Shown: one piece after another, positions 19,293-28,806 of the stretch
How the letters are laid out: each line of letters starts with the position of its first letter
Numbering within the stretch: position 1 is the stretch's first letter
Assembly: GCA_002701645.1 (NCBI GenBank)
Contig: NZWP01000022.1
Coordinates: 21,982 to 65,428, forward strand
Direction: 5' to 3'
Origin: Fidelibacterota bacterium
GTDB taxonomy: Bacteria; Fidelibacterota; Marinisomatia; Marinisomatales; Marinisomataceae
DNA: 43,447 nucleotides
The notes under the pieces: model-generated
What the model was told of the DNA's origin: nothing
Databases searched by the model: none
The model's input: the letters and a program-made list of their open reading frames with translations, nothing else
Program-made: the position numbers and the translations under genes

Positions 19293-20907
19293 TTAAGTTC
19301 TCTAATCTTTTCTGCGCTAACTCACCTTGTTTAGAATCTGGATGATTACTAGCTAACCATTGATAATAAACGATTGCACTGTCTGAATCTGATAATTCAT
19401 AATCATAGTAATATCCTAAGAAATATGCTGCAATATTAGATGACTCTGTAGAAGAATCTATATTCAAAATACTTCTATAGATCTTAAGAGACTCGTCAGA
19501 ATTCTTAGACCATAAACTTTCTGCTTCTAGCAACATTTCTGACGGCTTATGAGATGTGTTTAAATTCTGATCTTTAATAATAAATTTTGCAAAATCTGAA
19601 TCAGGATACATGCTTAAAATTGTATCTTTATACTTACTTGCACGACTATTATTTTGTGTATTATATATGGAATAGAGCGCAAATGTTGCTGAGGGAAAAA
19701 CAGAAGACTCTTCAAAATTATTCACGATATTCTCAAAGTAATTAATCGAGTCATTTAAATTGCCTAAATCAAATGCCAATATCTCTCCCAACCTATAAAA
19801 TGTGTCGGACTTATCTACAGTGTCATCTTCTTTCAATAATTGATCTAACTTAATCAGATTGGCAACGGCGTCAAGCTTATTTGAAATTAAAACTTTATGA
19901 CTGGAATTTGCGTTTTGCTTCATCGCTTCATTCATAAAGAAGCTAGATTTTGAAAAATCTAAATTTGGACTTTCTAAGTATAAAGTAGAAAGAATATAAT
20001 ATGCCTCAATCGCAATTTTTGTATTGACATAATCTTGTGCAATTATATCTAAACTTTCGATAGCAAATGCTACATTACCCTGATTCAATTCTATCTTAAT
20101 TAATTCTAACCTTAAGTCAGCTTTTATTGATGAAAAATCATCATTTAATAAAAGCTTCTCAATTCTACTTTTAGATTGCTCGATTTGACCCAATAAACGA
20201 TATGTCTGAATAATTTTTAAATTAGATTCACGAATTCTATTTATTGATACGCTATTATTAAGAACTTTCTTATAACTATCTAAAGCTTGTTCATATATTT
20301 TTTTATCATAAGAAAGTTCTGCAATTTGAAAATAAATTTGCTCCCTAGTCAACCGATCCTTACTAGTTTCTGCTCCCAGATTTAGAAAATGAAATGCATT
20401 ATCAGAGTCTTCATTCGCAAGATATATCTCTCCTAATACTAAATAAATACGTGACTTTAAATCAACAGAATCGGTATCAGAAAGCAAATTCTTTAGATCA
20501 TTAATTGCTGGTTGAGGCTTGAAATCTTTCCATTTACATAATGCTAACCAATATCTTGTCTCATCAACAAAGAACTGTTCTTCAGAATCCTGTAATTGAG
20601 TAAATACTTCTTTTGCGCTATCATACTCTCTTCGAAAGAAGTGAGATTTTCCTTTCAATAGCATAGCATCTTTCACGTAATCGCTATCACTGTAATCACT
20701 TAATACCTTATCAGACTTTTCAATAGCCTTACCATATTCTTGAATTGCCTTTGCTGGCAACGAGCTACCAAGGCTCTGAATTCTTAGTTTTTCAGCATTA
20801 CTATAGTGCTCTTCTGCGTTATAAAAAGTATTAAAATATGCACAAGCCTGTAAAAAGACTAAAAGACATAAGTATTTTATGATTTTTGAATTAAATTCAG
20901 ATATCAT
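19282..20907 (-). CDS. TPR-repeat lipoprotein
   Basis: Lipobox-like CLLVFLQACAYFNTFYN, repeated TPR-like segments. Confidence 0.8.
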   Translation of the reverse strand: MISEFNSKIIKYLCLLVFLQACAYFNTFYNAEEHYSNAEKLRIQSLGSSLPAKAIQEYGKAIEKSDKVLSDYSDSDYVKDAMLLKGKSHFFRREYDSAKEVFTQLQDSEEQFFVDETRYWLALCKWKDFKPQPAINDLKNLLSDTDSVDLKSRIYLVLGEIYLANEDSDNAFHFLNLGAETSKDRLTREQIYFQIAELSYDKKIYEQALDSYKKVLNNSVSINRIRESNLKIIQTYRLLGQIEQSKSRIEKLLLNDDFSSIKADLRLELIKIELNQGNVAFAIESLDIIAQDYVNTKIAIEAYYILSTLYLESPNLDFSKSSFFMNEAMKQNANSSHKVLISNKLDAVANLIKLDQLLKEDDTVDKSDTFYRLGEILAFDLGNLNDSINYFENIVNNFEESSVFPSATFALYSIYNTQNNSRASKYKDTILSMYPDSDFAKFIIKDQNLNTSHKPSEMLLEAESLWSKNSDESLKIYRSILNIDSSTESSNIAAYFLGYYYDYELSDSDSAIVYYQWLASNHPDSKQGELAQKRLENLNVQ

Positions 20908-20921
20908 AATGCAAATTTACA

Positions 20922-21215
20922 ATGAAGCTTGAAGAATTACAGAACATAATTTCTAAAAAAATATCTGACATGATTACCGTTGAGTCAATTCATGTCTACG
21001 ATTATACTGCTCAGCACGAGAATCACGCTACTTTTGATGGAAATTTTCATCTAAGCATGACATTAGTCAGTCCAAACTTTGAAGGAATGAGCTTGATTGA
21101 AAGACATCAATTAGTCTATAAAGCTGTTGATGAGTATATGCATGTTGAGATTCATGCGTTAACCATGAAAACTCATACTCCTGAAGAATATCAAAAAATA
21201 TTAGATAATTCTTAG
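20922..21215 (+). CDS. BolA/IbaG family protein
   Basis: HLSMTLVSPNFEGMSLIERHQLVYKAVDEYMHVEIHALTMKTHTPEEY. Confidence 0.88.
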   Translation: MKLEELQNIISKKISDMITVESIHVYDYTAQHENHATFDGNFHLSMTLVSPNFEGMSLIERHQLVYKAVDEYMHVEIHALTMKTHTPEEYQKILDNS

Positions 21216-21233
21216 TGAAAATTGGCAAAATCT

Positions 21234-21809
21234 TTATTCAGCATAATTAGGTGTAGGAGGAATTCCTAGAGTAATCTCGAATAAATCGCTTTCAAGCGTT
21301 GCTGTTCCAGATGATGGTGATTCAACAATACGTCCTATTTCTTGATTATCTTTACTAACAATCAAAGTTGGAACATATCGAATATCTTTACCTTCCTGTT
21401 CTCTGTTCGGGCTAATCTTATCGCGATCAACAGTTACAATTGAAACATCGTTGATATCAACGCCCATTTCATTGAATATTTTAGCAATTCTCGGAAATTC
21501 TCTTCTACTATCTCCGCACCAGGTACCAAGAAATACTTCGTAGGTATACTCTTCTGGACTATCAATAGCGTTGATTAATTCAGTATCAACCTCATAAGTA
21601 TCAAATCCATCTGAATACCATTCACTAAAAGGATCTTGTTTTAAATCTTGAACTGTAATTTCACCCAATAACATTGGATTTCCAGTCTTAGGATCTTCAA
21701 ACATCCCCTCAGGGATGCTTGAAGAATTGAACATAGGAGAAGTCATATATATAGCTACTAGAGCTACTCCCAATCCTAATAATTGAAGTAATTTATTATC
21801 GCTTTTCAT
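21234..21809 (-). CDS. Thioredoxin-like protein, N-terminally membrane-anchored
   Basis: N-terminal hydrophobic segment; YEVFLGTWCGDSRREFPRIAKIF and a cis-Pro region VPTLIV. Confidence 0.8.
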   Translation of the reverse strand: MKSDNKLLQLLGLGVALVAIYMTSPMFNSSSIPEGMFEDPKTGNPMLLGEITVQDLKQDPFSEWYSDGFDTYEVDTELINAIDSPEEYTYEVFLGTWCGDSRREFPRIAKIFNEMGVDINDVSIVTVDRDKISPNREQEGKDIRYVPTLIVSKDNQEIGRIVESPSSGTATLESDLFEITLGIPPTPNYAE

Positions 21810-22695
21810 TATAGTATTTGAATATCAAGTATGTACCTAATATAGTGCAACACAGCGAAACAACCGAGCCTTCTATACCGAAAGCTCCTCCAGAAATAAC
21901 ATCTGGTACATTTCCTGTATTTTCATGAGCAATCATTTTCCATGAGTCAACACCCATGCCACTGATTTCAAAACCAAATAATCCTTGGAAAAAATTCCAT
22001 CCAAAATGGAAAAATGTTGGTAGCCATAAGTTTTTAGTAAATGTATAGCTAATTCCGAGAATAAATCCTGCAGCAAATAGCTCTGTCATTGGAACCCATG
22101 TACTCCAAACACTTGGGTTTCCAGAATGCACTAATGCAAAGAAGACTGAAGAACCAGCTAATGCAATCCATCTATTATCTGTTTCATCCATCATGTTTTT
22201 TAAAAGATATCCTCGAAAAACAATCTCTTCATTAAATGCAGCAATAAATAACATAATGCTTACCATAAAGACTTCGGCTTTAAATCCAACTGATCCTGTT
22301 ACCGTAATAGCGCCTAAAACCCATAAAATAAGGAATATTCCTCCAATAAATAGTAAAGCGCCTCCTAGGCCAGCTAACATCTCTTTACCGCGATTTTCAA
22401 CGGATAATCCAATATTCATTAATGGCTCTCTATTAACAACAGCCATCATAAACCAAATTGCAGCAAAACTTGATAAAATTCCAAGGGCTGTCATCAGTAG
22501 CATCATCGGTGATCCAAAGCTCATCCCTTGCATACTTGCCACAAATGCATCAGCAGCAGCTGGATCGCTCACATCGACTCCGCTAGAAATCATTATTACA
22601 GCAATTCCAACACCTTGTACGATTGCCTGAGCAAAAAACCATATCGGCATAAATAATACCGCTCTAAGCCAACCATTTTTAATTCTTGGTTCCAT
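21796..22695 (-). CDS. CPBP family intramembrane metalloprotease
   Basis: FNEEIVFRGYLLKNM, FFALVHSGNP, HFGWNFFQGLFG. Confidence 0.9.
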   Translation of the reverse strand: MEPRIKNGWLRAVLFMPIWFFAQAIVQGVGIAVIMISSGVDVSDPAAADAFVASMQGMSFGSPMMLLMTALGILSSFAAIWFMMAVVNREPLMNIGLSVENRGKEMLAGLGGALLFIGGIFLILWVLGAITVTGSVGFKAEVFMVSIMLFIAAFNEEIVFRGYLLKNMMDETDNRWIALAGSSVFFALVHSGNPSVWSTWVPMTELFAAGFILGISYTFTKNLWLPTFFHFGWNFFQGLFGFEISGMGVDSWKMIAHENTGNVPDVISGGAFGIEGSVVSLCCTILGTYLIFKYYNEKR

Positions 22696-22808
22696 TGAAC
22701 CCTCCTTTTTTATTAAAAAATATTACTCTAAATCTATGAAAAAAATTGACTCTAAGTCTTTCTTAAAAAAAAATGCTTAAATTGCACCAATCAAATCAAA
22801 GGAAAAAA

Positions 22809-24203
22809 ATGAAACAGATATATATATTAGCCATCACCATTTTATTTTTTAATGGATGCAATACAACGCAAGATAAACAAATTGAAAATAAATTCAATAT
22901 CTACATTAGCAAGTTATCAAATGAAGAAATTGAGCACAATTTATCTAAAGGCTTAAAACCAATCGCCATTAAAGACAATATCGATGTAAAAGGATTTGCA
23001 AATACTGCTGGATCGCTAGCATTAAAAGACAATCGCCCTTCTAACAATGCTTTCCTTATTCAAAAACTTGTAGATAATGGATATTTTGTCATTGGCAAAA
23101 CTAATCTATCTGAATGGGCTAACTTTCGTTCTTCTTCATCAACAAGTGGTTGGTCTAGCATGGGCGGTCAAACAATTAATCCTTATGGGTCAATGCGCAC
23201 CCCATGTGGTTCTAGTTCTGGCTCAGGTGTCGTGGTTGCAACTGGGTTGATTGATGTTGCAATTGGAACAGAAACAAATGGATCAGTAAGTTGCCCTTCT
23301 TCTGTCAATGGTATTGTAGGAATCAAACCTACTGTAGGCCTTGTCAGTAGATCTGGTATTATTCCTATTTCACATACACAGGATACCGCAGGACCAATGG
23401 CAAGCTCTGTACAAAAAGCAGCTGAAATATTAGAAATTATTGCAGGAGAAGATATAAATGACCCTGCTACATTAAACATTCCAAAAGATTTTAATTTTGA
23501 TTTTACGTCCGAATTAAATCAAGAGTCATTACAAGGAAAAAGATTTGGATTGCTTTCCACTGGATCGCACGATGAAGATGGAGAAAAAGCGATTGGAAAG
23601 ATAAAAGAATTGCTTGAAAATTCTGGTGCTATAGTGATTGAAGTTGATGATAAAAGAGAGTATCCTGGAGAAGCAGAACTATTGGTGTTAATGTATGAAT
23701 TCAAGGAAAATCTTGAAAAATACCTATCTACTTCAAATTCTCCTTTTAAAACTCTTCAAGAACTCATCGAATTCAATGACGCAAACAAAGAAAAAGTTTT
23801 AAAATATTTTGATCAAAGTATTTTTGTTGATAGCGACAAAACTACCTCTCAAAAAGAACAATATCTTGTTGCATTAGATCAAATACTAGATACTAGAAAT
23901 GGTATTGATAGTCTGCTTGAAGAAAACAATGTTGATGCGCTTGTTGGTTTATCATGGAGCCCTGCTTGGGCAATCAATCATGATGGTGGCGATGATGAAG
24001 CGATTGCAGCATATAGATTCTGGGTCAATGGAAGTTATGCTGCTATGGCAGGATATCCACATGTTACCGTTCCTTTAGATTATATTGATAGCCTTCCTAT
24101 TGGAATGTCATTTATTGGAACAGCATGGTCTGATAAACAATTAATAGAGTATGCACATTCTTTTGAACAATTAAATAATTTTCACCCAACACCCGCGCTC
24201 TAA
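22809..24203 (+). CDS. Amidase-signature enzyme with lipoprotein signal peptide (track ORF starts at 22773; 22809 preferred)
   Basis: MKQIYILAITILFFNGCNTT lipobox; KPIAIKDNIDVKG, TPCGSSSGSGVVVATG, IGTETNGSVSCPSSVNGIVGIKPT. Confidence 0.9.
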   Translation: MKQIYILAITILFFNGCNTTQDKQIENKFNIYISKLSNEEIEHNLSKGLKPIAIKDNIDVKGFANTAGSLALKDNRPSNNAFLIQKLVDNGYFVIGKTNLSEWANFRSSSSTSGWSSMGGQTINPYGSMRTPCGSSSGSGVVVATGLIDVAIGTETNGSVSCPSSVNGIVGIKPTVGLVSRSGIIPISHTQDTAGPMASSVQKAAEILEIIAGEDINDPATLNIPKDFNFDFTSELNQESLQGKRFGLLSTGSHDEDGEKAIGKIKELLENSGAIVIEVDDKREYPGEAELLVLMYEFKENLEKYLSTSNSPFKTLQELIEFNDANKEKVLKYFDQSIFVDSDKTTSQKEQYLVALDQILDTRNGIDSLLEENNVDALVGLSWSPAWAINHDGGDDEAIAAYRFWVNGSYAAMAGYPHVTVPLDYIDSLPIGMSFIGTAWSDKQLIEYAHSFEQLNNFHPTPAL

Positions 24204-24205
24204 TA

Positions 24206-24328
24206 ATGAATATTGTCTTAGAAAAAATCCTTATCGCTATAATCGGCTTTATGTTGATTCTGTTAATCTTTATTATTCTAAGAGATTTGATTAAAACTCT
24301 ATTGACAAAAATTAAGAAATTACTTTAA
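24206..24328 (+). CDS. Candidate 40-aa single-TM small protein
   Basis: MNIVLEKILIAIIGFMLILLIFIILRDLIKTLLTKIKKLL, starts 3 nt after the amidase ORF. Confidence 0.45.
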   Translation: MNIVLEKILIAIIGFMLILLIFIILRDLIKTLLTKIKKLL

Positions 24329-24358
24329 GTTAAGAGAATGAGATAATTTCTATTTATA

Positions 24359-25717
24359 ATGAAAAATAATACATCACACAGCAAAGGCTTAAAATGGGGT
24401 CCATTTGTAACAAGAATTCCATTTATACACATTAAGCTTAGAGCAGCAGAATTTTTTCAGGGGATAGTTATATCTGGCGCAACAGCCTTTGCCGGCATTC
24501 CTATTGCAATGGGGATGGGTCTAACTTTTGAAGAAGGCGTTGCTCTTTCTTTAATAGCCGGAACGCTAATTGCTGCAGGCCCTATCATTTTCGGGGTCCC
24601 GTTTGCTCCGGGATGGGTTACGCCGGCCTACCCAATCGTTATAGGCGTATTTGCAACGATGGGATATTATTCACCAGCTGGGGCAGAATATCAAGTTGAA
24701 ACCTTTCAGTTTATGTCTGCTTTGTGTATAGAATTTACCTTGTTAACTGCCATTTTAGGAATGACAGGCTTAAGCAGTAAAATTGTTAATTATATTCCCA
24801 ATACATTAAAGTCAGGTATTATTCTGGGAGCCGCAATAGCAGCGTTCTACCAAGTATTTTTTAAAGAATTTGATTCCAAGTATATGGAGCAACCCGTGGC
24901 CATGACTATTGCTTTAGCTATATGTATACTTACTACTTTTTCAGAGCCGTTTAAAAAATTAGCAAGTTCAAATAAAAACTTTCAGAAATTAAGCTCACTA
25001 GGTCTCCTTCCAGGCTTTGTAATAGCAGCAACAGTTGCTTATGTTATAGGTGAAGCTACATTAAATATTACTTGGGGTTTTAAATTTCCAGACGTTGTTA
25101 CGCTGTTTGAAAGAACCTCTCCTTTTTCAATTGGATTTCCAACACCAGATATGTACCTAAATGCTTTGCCGCTAGTAATAATTGGATACATTCTTCTTTT
25201 TGGTGACATTATTACGGGAAAAGCAATTTTAAATGATGCCCAAAAAGAAAGACCGGATGAGGTACTAGACGTTAACGTTAATAAGGTCCATTTATCAATA
25301 GCGGTTAGAAATTTTCTTGGGTTAATTATTAACCCAAACTTTCCAACACAGGGAGCCTTGTGGACAGGTGTTCATGTTGTTGTTGCTGAAAGATGGAGAA
25401 AAGGCCCCAAAGAAATGCCCTCAATATTTGATGGATTAGGATCTTATTATTTGATGGCGATTCCACTTTTGTATGTAACGATGCCTTTTGTAACTCTTAT
25501 GCAACCCCTGATGAATATAGCCCTAAACCTAACATTAGTACTCACTGGGTTTGCATGCGCCTATGTGGCACTTGCCATTCCCAAAACGAACGCCGAAACA
25601 GCTTGTGCCCTTCTAATAGGTCTTCTTGTGGCTTTTTCAGGAGAATATGTTTGGGTTGCTTTATTAGTTGGTATACTGCTTAGTGTTTTTGTGGTTGGGC
25701 TTCACAAAAAACAATGA
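24359..25717 (+). CDS. Multi-pass permease, possibly NCS2/uracil-xanthine-permease-like
   Basis: 452 aa, many TM segments; family assignment tentative. Confidence 0.65.
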   Translation: MKNNTSHSKGLKWGPFVTRIPFIHIKLRAAEFFQGIVISGATAFAGIPIAMGMGLTFEEGVALSLIAGTLIAAGPIIFGVPFAPGWVTPAYPIVIGVFATMGYYSPAGAEYQVETFQFMSALCIEFTLLTAILGMTGLSSKIVNYIPNTLKSGIILGAAIAAFYQVFFKEFDSKYMEQPVAMTIALAICILTTFSEPFKKLASSNKNFQKLSSLGLLPGFVIAATVAYVIGEATLNITWGFKFPDVVTLFERTSPFSIGFPTPDMYLNALPLVIIGYILLFGDIITGKAILNDAQKERPDEVLDVNVNKVHLSIAVRNFLGLIINPNFPTQGALWTGVHVVVAERWRKGPKEMPSIFDGLGSYYLMAIPLLYVTMPFVTLMQPLMNIALNLTLVLTGFACAYVALAIPKTNAETACALLIGLLVAFSGEYVWVALLVGILLSVFVVGLHKKQ

Positions 25718-27072
25718 AACCATCAATCAGCCGCCGAGACTTTGTTAAAACAACTACAATGGCTGGGGTTGCCGCATCTATAGCACCAACTATTCTATTT
25801 GGTAGTCCTTCTCAAAGATTGCAAGTAGGGATAATTGGCACAGGATTTCGTGGTCAATGGGTTTCACAACTTTTGTTGAACCGTCCCGATGTGGACATTC
25901 CTGTAATTTGTGATATTGATGATATTATGATTGAAAGAGTTTTAAAAATCTTTGAAAAAGCTAATCGTCCTTTGCCAAAAATATACAAAAATGGTCCAGA
26001 AGATTTTCGAAACATGGTTGCAAACGAAGACTTAGATGGAGTATATATTGCTACCCCATGGGAATGGCACCATCCTATGGCTGTTGCCGCCATGAAAAAT
26101 AATATTCATGTAGGCACAGAGGTTCCAGCAGCCCTTACCGTTAAAGAGTGTTGGGATTTGGTTAATATATCTGAAAAAACCGGCAAACTGTGTATGATTA
26201 TGGAAAACGTAAACTATCGAAGAGATGTTATGGCGGTTCTCAATATGGTTCGTCAAGGACTATTTGGCGAGCTGCTTCACTGTCAAGGCGGATATCAGCA
26301 TGATTTACGGCATGTGAAATTTAATGATGGTGTTGGCGCCTATGGGGGTGGTGTAGAATTTGGTGATAAAGGTTTTTCAGAAGCACGATGGAGAACACAA
26401 CACTCTGTAGATCGTAACGCTGATCTTTATCCTACCCACGGACTAGGGCCTGTAAGCACCATGTTAGACATTAATCGTGGCAACAGAATGCTTTCCCTCA
26501 CCTCTACAGCAACCCAGTCCCGCGGACTTCATAAGTATATTGTAGACTTGGGAGGGGAAAATCATCCCAATGCAAAAATAGATTTTAAGTTAGGCGACAT
26601 AGTTACAACAGTTATTAAGTGTGCCAAAGGACAAACAGTTGTACTAAGCCACGATACAAATTCACCTAGACCGTATTCTTTAAATTTTCGCGTTCAAGGT
26701 ACTCAAGGACTGTGGATGAAAGACAACCGTTCTATTTATATAGAAGGCACAAGCCCAAGCGAACATCAATGGGAATCAGATGAAGAGTATTTAAAAAAAT
26801 ATGACCACCCTCTTTGGAAAAAATTTGAAGATCAAGCCGCTGGCTCAGGCCATGGAGGCATGGATTTTTTTATTGTCCGCGCATTTATAGAAGCACTAAA
26901 AGACAACCAAACACCGGTAATTGATGTCTATGATGCTGTCAGTATGAGCGTAATAGTTCCTTTGTCAGAAAAATCCATTAAACTAAATAGCACTGCAGTG
27001 AAAATTCCTGATTTTACACGAGGGAAATGGAAAACAAATCCACCTATTTTTGGTTTAGATGAAAGATATTAA
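25714..27072 (+). CDS. Gfo/Idh/MocA-family protein with TAT signal, GH109-like
   Basis: SRRDFVKTTTMAGVAAS twin-arginine signal; VGIIGTGFRGQ Rossmann motif; GVYIATPWEWHHPMAVAAMKNNIHVGTEVPAALTVKECW; YPTHGLGPVSTMLDINRGNRM; VPDFTRGxW-like PDFTRGKWKTNPP. Confidence 0.87.
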   Translation: MKPSISRRDFVKTTTMAGVAASIAPTILFGSPSQRLQVGIIGTGFRGQWVSQLLLNRPDVDIPVICDIDDIMIERVLKIFEKANRPLPKIYKNGPEDFRNMVANEDLDGVYIATPWEWHHPMAVAAMKNNIHVGTEVPAALTVKECWDLVNISEKTGKLCMIMENVNYRRDVMAVLNMVRQGLFGELLHCQGGYQHDLRHVKFNDGVGAYGGGVEFGDKGFSEARWRTQHSVDRNADLYPTHGLGPVSTMLDINRGNRMLSLTSTATQSRGLHKYIVDLGGENHPNAKIDFKLGDIVTTVIKCAKGQTVVLSHDTNSPRPYSLNFRVQGTQGLWMKDNRSIYIEGTSPSEHQWESDEEYLKKYDHPLWKKFEDQAAGSGHGGMDFFIVRAFIEALKDNQTPVIDVYDAVSMSVIVPLSEKSIKLNSTAVKIPDFTRGKWKTNPPIFGLDERY

Positions 27073-28806
27073 ATGATTTTATCTCCATTGGATTGGGCCA
27101 TTGTTTCCGCCTATTTGCTATTTTCGCTTATTGTGGGTATTTGGGCCTCAAAACAAGCTGGCCACGATACAAAATCATTTTTTTTAGCTGGTAGAAATAT
27201 GCCTTGGTGGCTTTTGGGTATTAGTATGGTAGCAACTACATTTTCTACGGATACGCCAAACCTAGTAACAGACCTGGTCCGCAGAAACGGTGTAGCAGGA
27301 AACTGGACTTGGTGGGCGTTTTTGTTGACCGGCATGTTAACAGTTTTTGTATATGCCAAGCTTTGGCGACGCTCTGGCGTGCTTACTGATATTGAATTTT
27401 ATGAACTTCGTTATAGTGGAAAAGCTGCAACTTTTCTACGAGGATTCCGTGCTTTGTATTTAGGGTTGGTTTTTAATGTTTTGGTGATGGGTGCCGTCAG
27501 TTTAGCGGCTGTAAAGTTTGGTGAGATTGTGTTAGGCCTCCCTGGATGGATAACGCTTTGTATCGCTTGTTCCGTTACGTTAATATATTCGACATTAGGA
27601 GGGCTTAAAGCTGTTATTATTACAGACTTTGTTCAATTTGCCATAGCTATGATTGGTTCAATCTGGGGGATGCTTTATATTGTTAGATTGCCAGAAGTTG
27701 GAGGGTTGTCCAAACTAATTTCGCACCCAAACGTAATTGACAAGATCGCATTAATCCCTGATTTATCTGATCCAAACCTATGGGTTCCAGTGTTATTGAT
27801 TCCTTTATCGGTGCAATGGTGGGCCAGCTATTATCCTGGTGCGGAACCTGGTGGTGGCGGATACATTGCCCAGCGTATGTTTTCTGCTAAAGACGAATCC
27901 AATGCTGTTAAAGCTACTTTTCTATTCAATGTAGCTCATTATGCTTTGCGCCCGTGGCCATGGATTCTTATAGCCTTATCATCTCTTATTATTTTTCCAG
28001 AACTAACTGATATCCAAACTGCATTTCCTACTCTTTCCAGTGATAAACTTGGTCATGATGTGGCTTACCCCGCTATGCTTACTTTGTTGCCGCCAGGGCT
28101 TTTAGGATTGGTTGTTGCATCGCTTATTGCTGCTTTTATGAGCACCATGTCTACCCAATTAAATTTAGGCGCCAGCTACTTGGTAAATGATTTTTATCAT
28201 CGGTTTATTAATCCTGATGCATCAGAAAAACAATTGGTCCTAGCTGGACGACTGTTTACGGTAATTTCTGTCTTTTTAGGTGGCGGGCTAGGCCTGTTGC
28301 TCACCAGCGCTGGACAAGCCTTTACACTATTACTTATGATAGGTGCTGGTACGGGTCTCATTTATATCTTGCGGTGGTTTTGGTGGCGAATTAATGCCTA
28401 CACTGAAATCGTTGCAATGATTAGTTCGATTGTTATTGCAGGATATTTTAATTTTGTTAACACAGGACTAGAAGATTGGGAAAAAATTACTATTGGTGCA
28501 GCGCTTACTACTGTTGTTTGGCTGCTTGCAACCTATTTGACGCCACCAGACAATGAAGAAACATTACGAAACTTTGTAAAAAAAGTTAATCCTGGTGGCC
28601 CTGGATGGGCAAAATATACCGATGAAACTCCAGAGGAACCTTGGCCAGTTCCAAATGGAATCCTTTGTATGGTGTTGGGTTGTATAGCCACCTACAGCTT
28701 TCTTTTAGGCGTCGGCCAATTAATTTATGGACAAATAGAATTGGGAATCCTAATTTGTAGTCTAGGGCTCATTTCATCTTTCGGCCTATTTAAATTATGG
28801 AAATAA
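27073..28806 (+). CDS. Sodium:solute symporter (SSS) family transporter
   Basis: KSFFLAGRNMPWWLLGISMVATTFSTDTPNLV; IAAFMSTMSTQLNLGASYLVNDFYHRFI. Confidence 0.92.
   Translation: MILSPLDWAIVSAYLLFSLIVGIWASKQAGHDTKSFFLAGRNMPWWLLGISMVATTFSTDTPNLVTDLVRRNGVAGNWTWWAFLLTGMLTVFVYAKLWRRSGVLTDIEFYELRYSGKAATFLRGFRALYLGLVFNVLVMGAVSLAAVKFGEIVLGLPGWITLCIACSVTLIYSTLGGLKAVIITDFVQFAIAMIGSIWGMLYIVRLPEVGGLSKLISHPNVIDKIALIPDLSDPNLWVPVLLIPLSVQWWASYYPGAEPGGGGYIAQRMFSAKDESNAVKATFLFNVAHYALRPWPWILIALSSLIIFPELTDIQTAFPTLSSDKLGHDVAYPAMLTLLPPGLLGLVVASLIAAFMSTMSTQLNLGASYLVNDFYHRFINPDASEKQLVLAGRLFTVISVFLGGGLGLLLTSAGQAFTLLLMIGAGTGLIYILRWFWWRINAYTEIVAMISSIVIAGYFNFVNTGLEDWEKITIGAALTTVVWLLATYLTPPDNEETLRNFVKKVNPGGPGWAKYTDETPEEPWPVPNGILCMVLGCIATYSFLLGVGQLIYGQIELGILICSLGLISSFGLFKLWK

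Noticed and set aside
22193-22630. 145-aa plus-strand ORF
   Set aside because: Antisense to the CPBP protease gene; shadow ORF.
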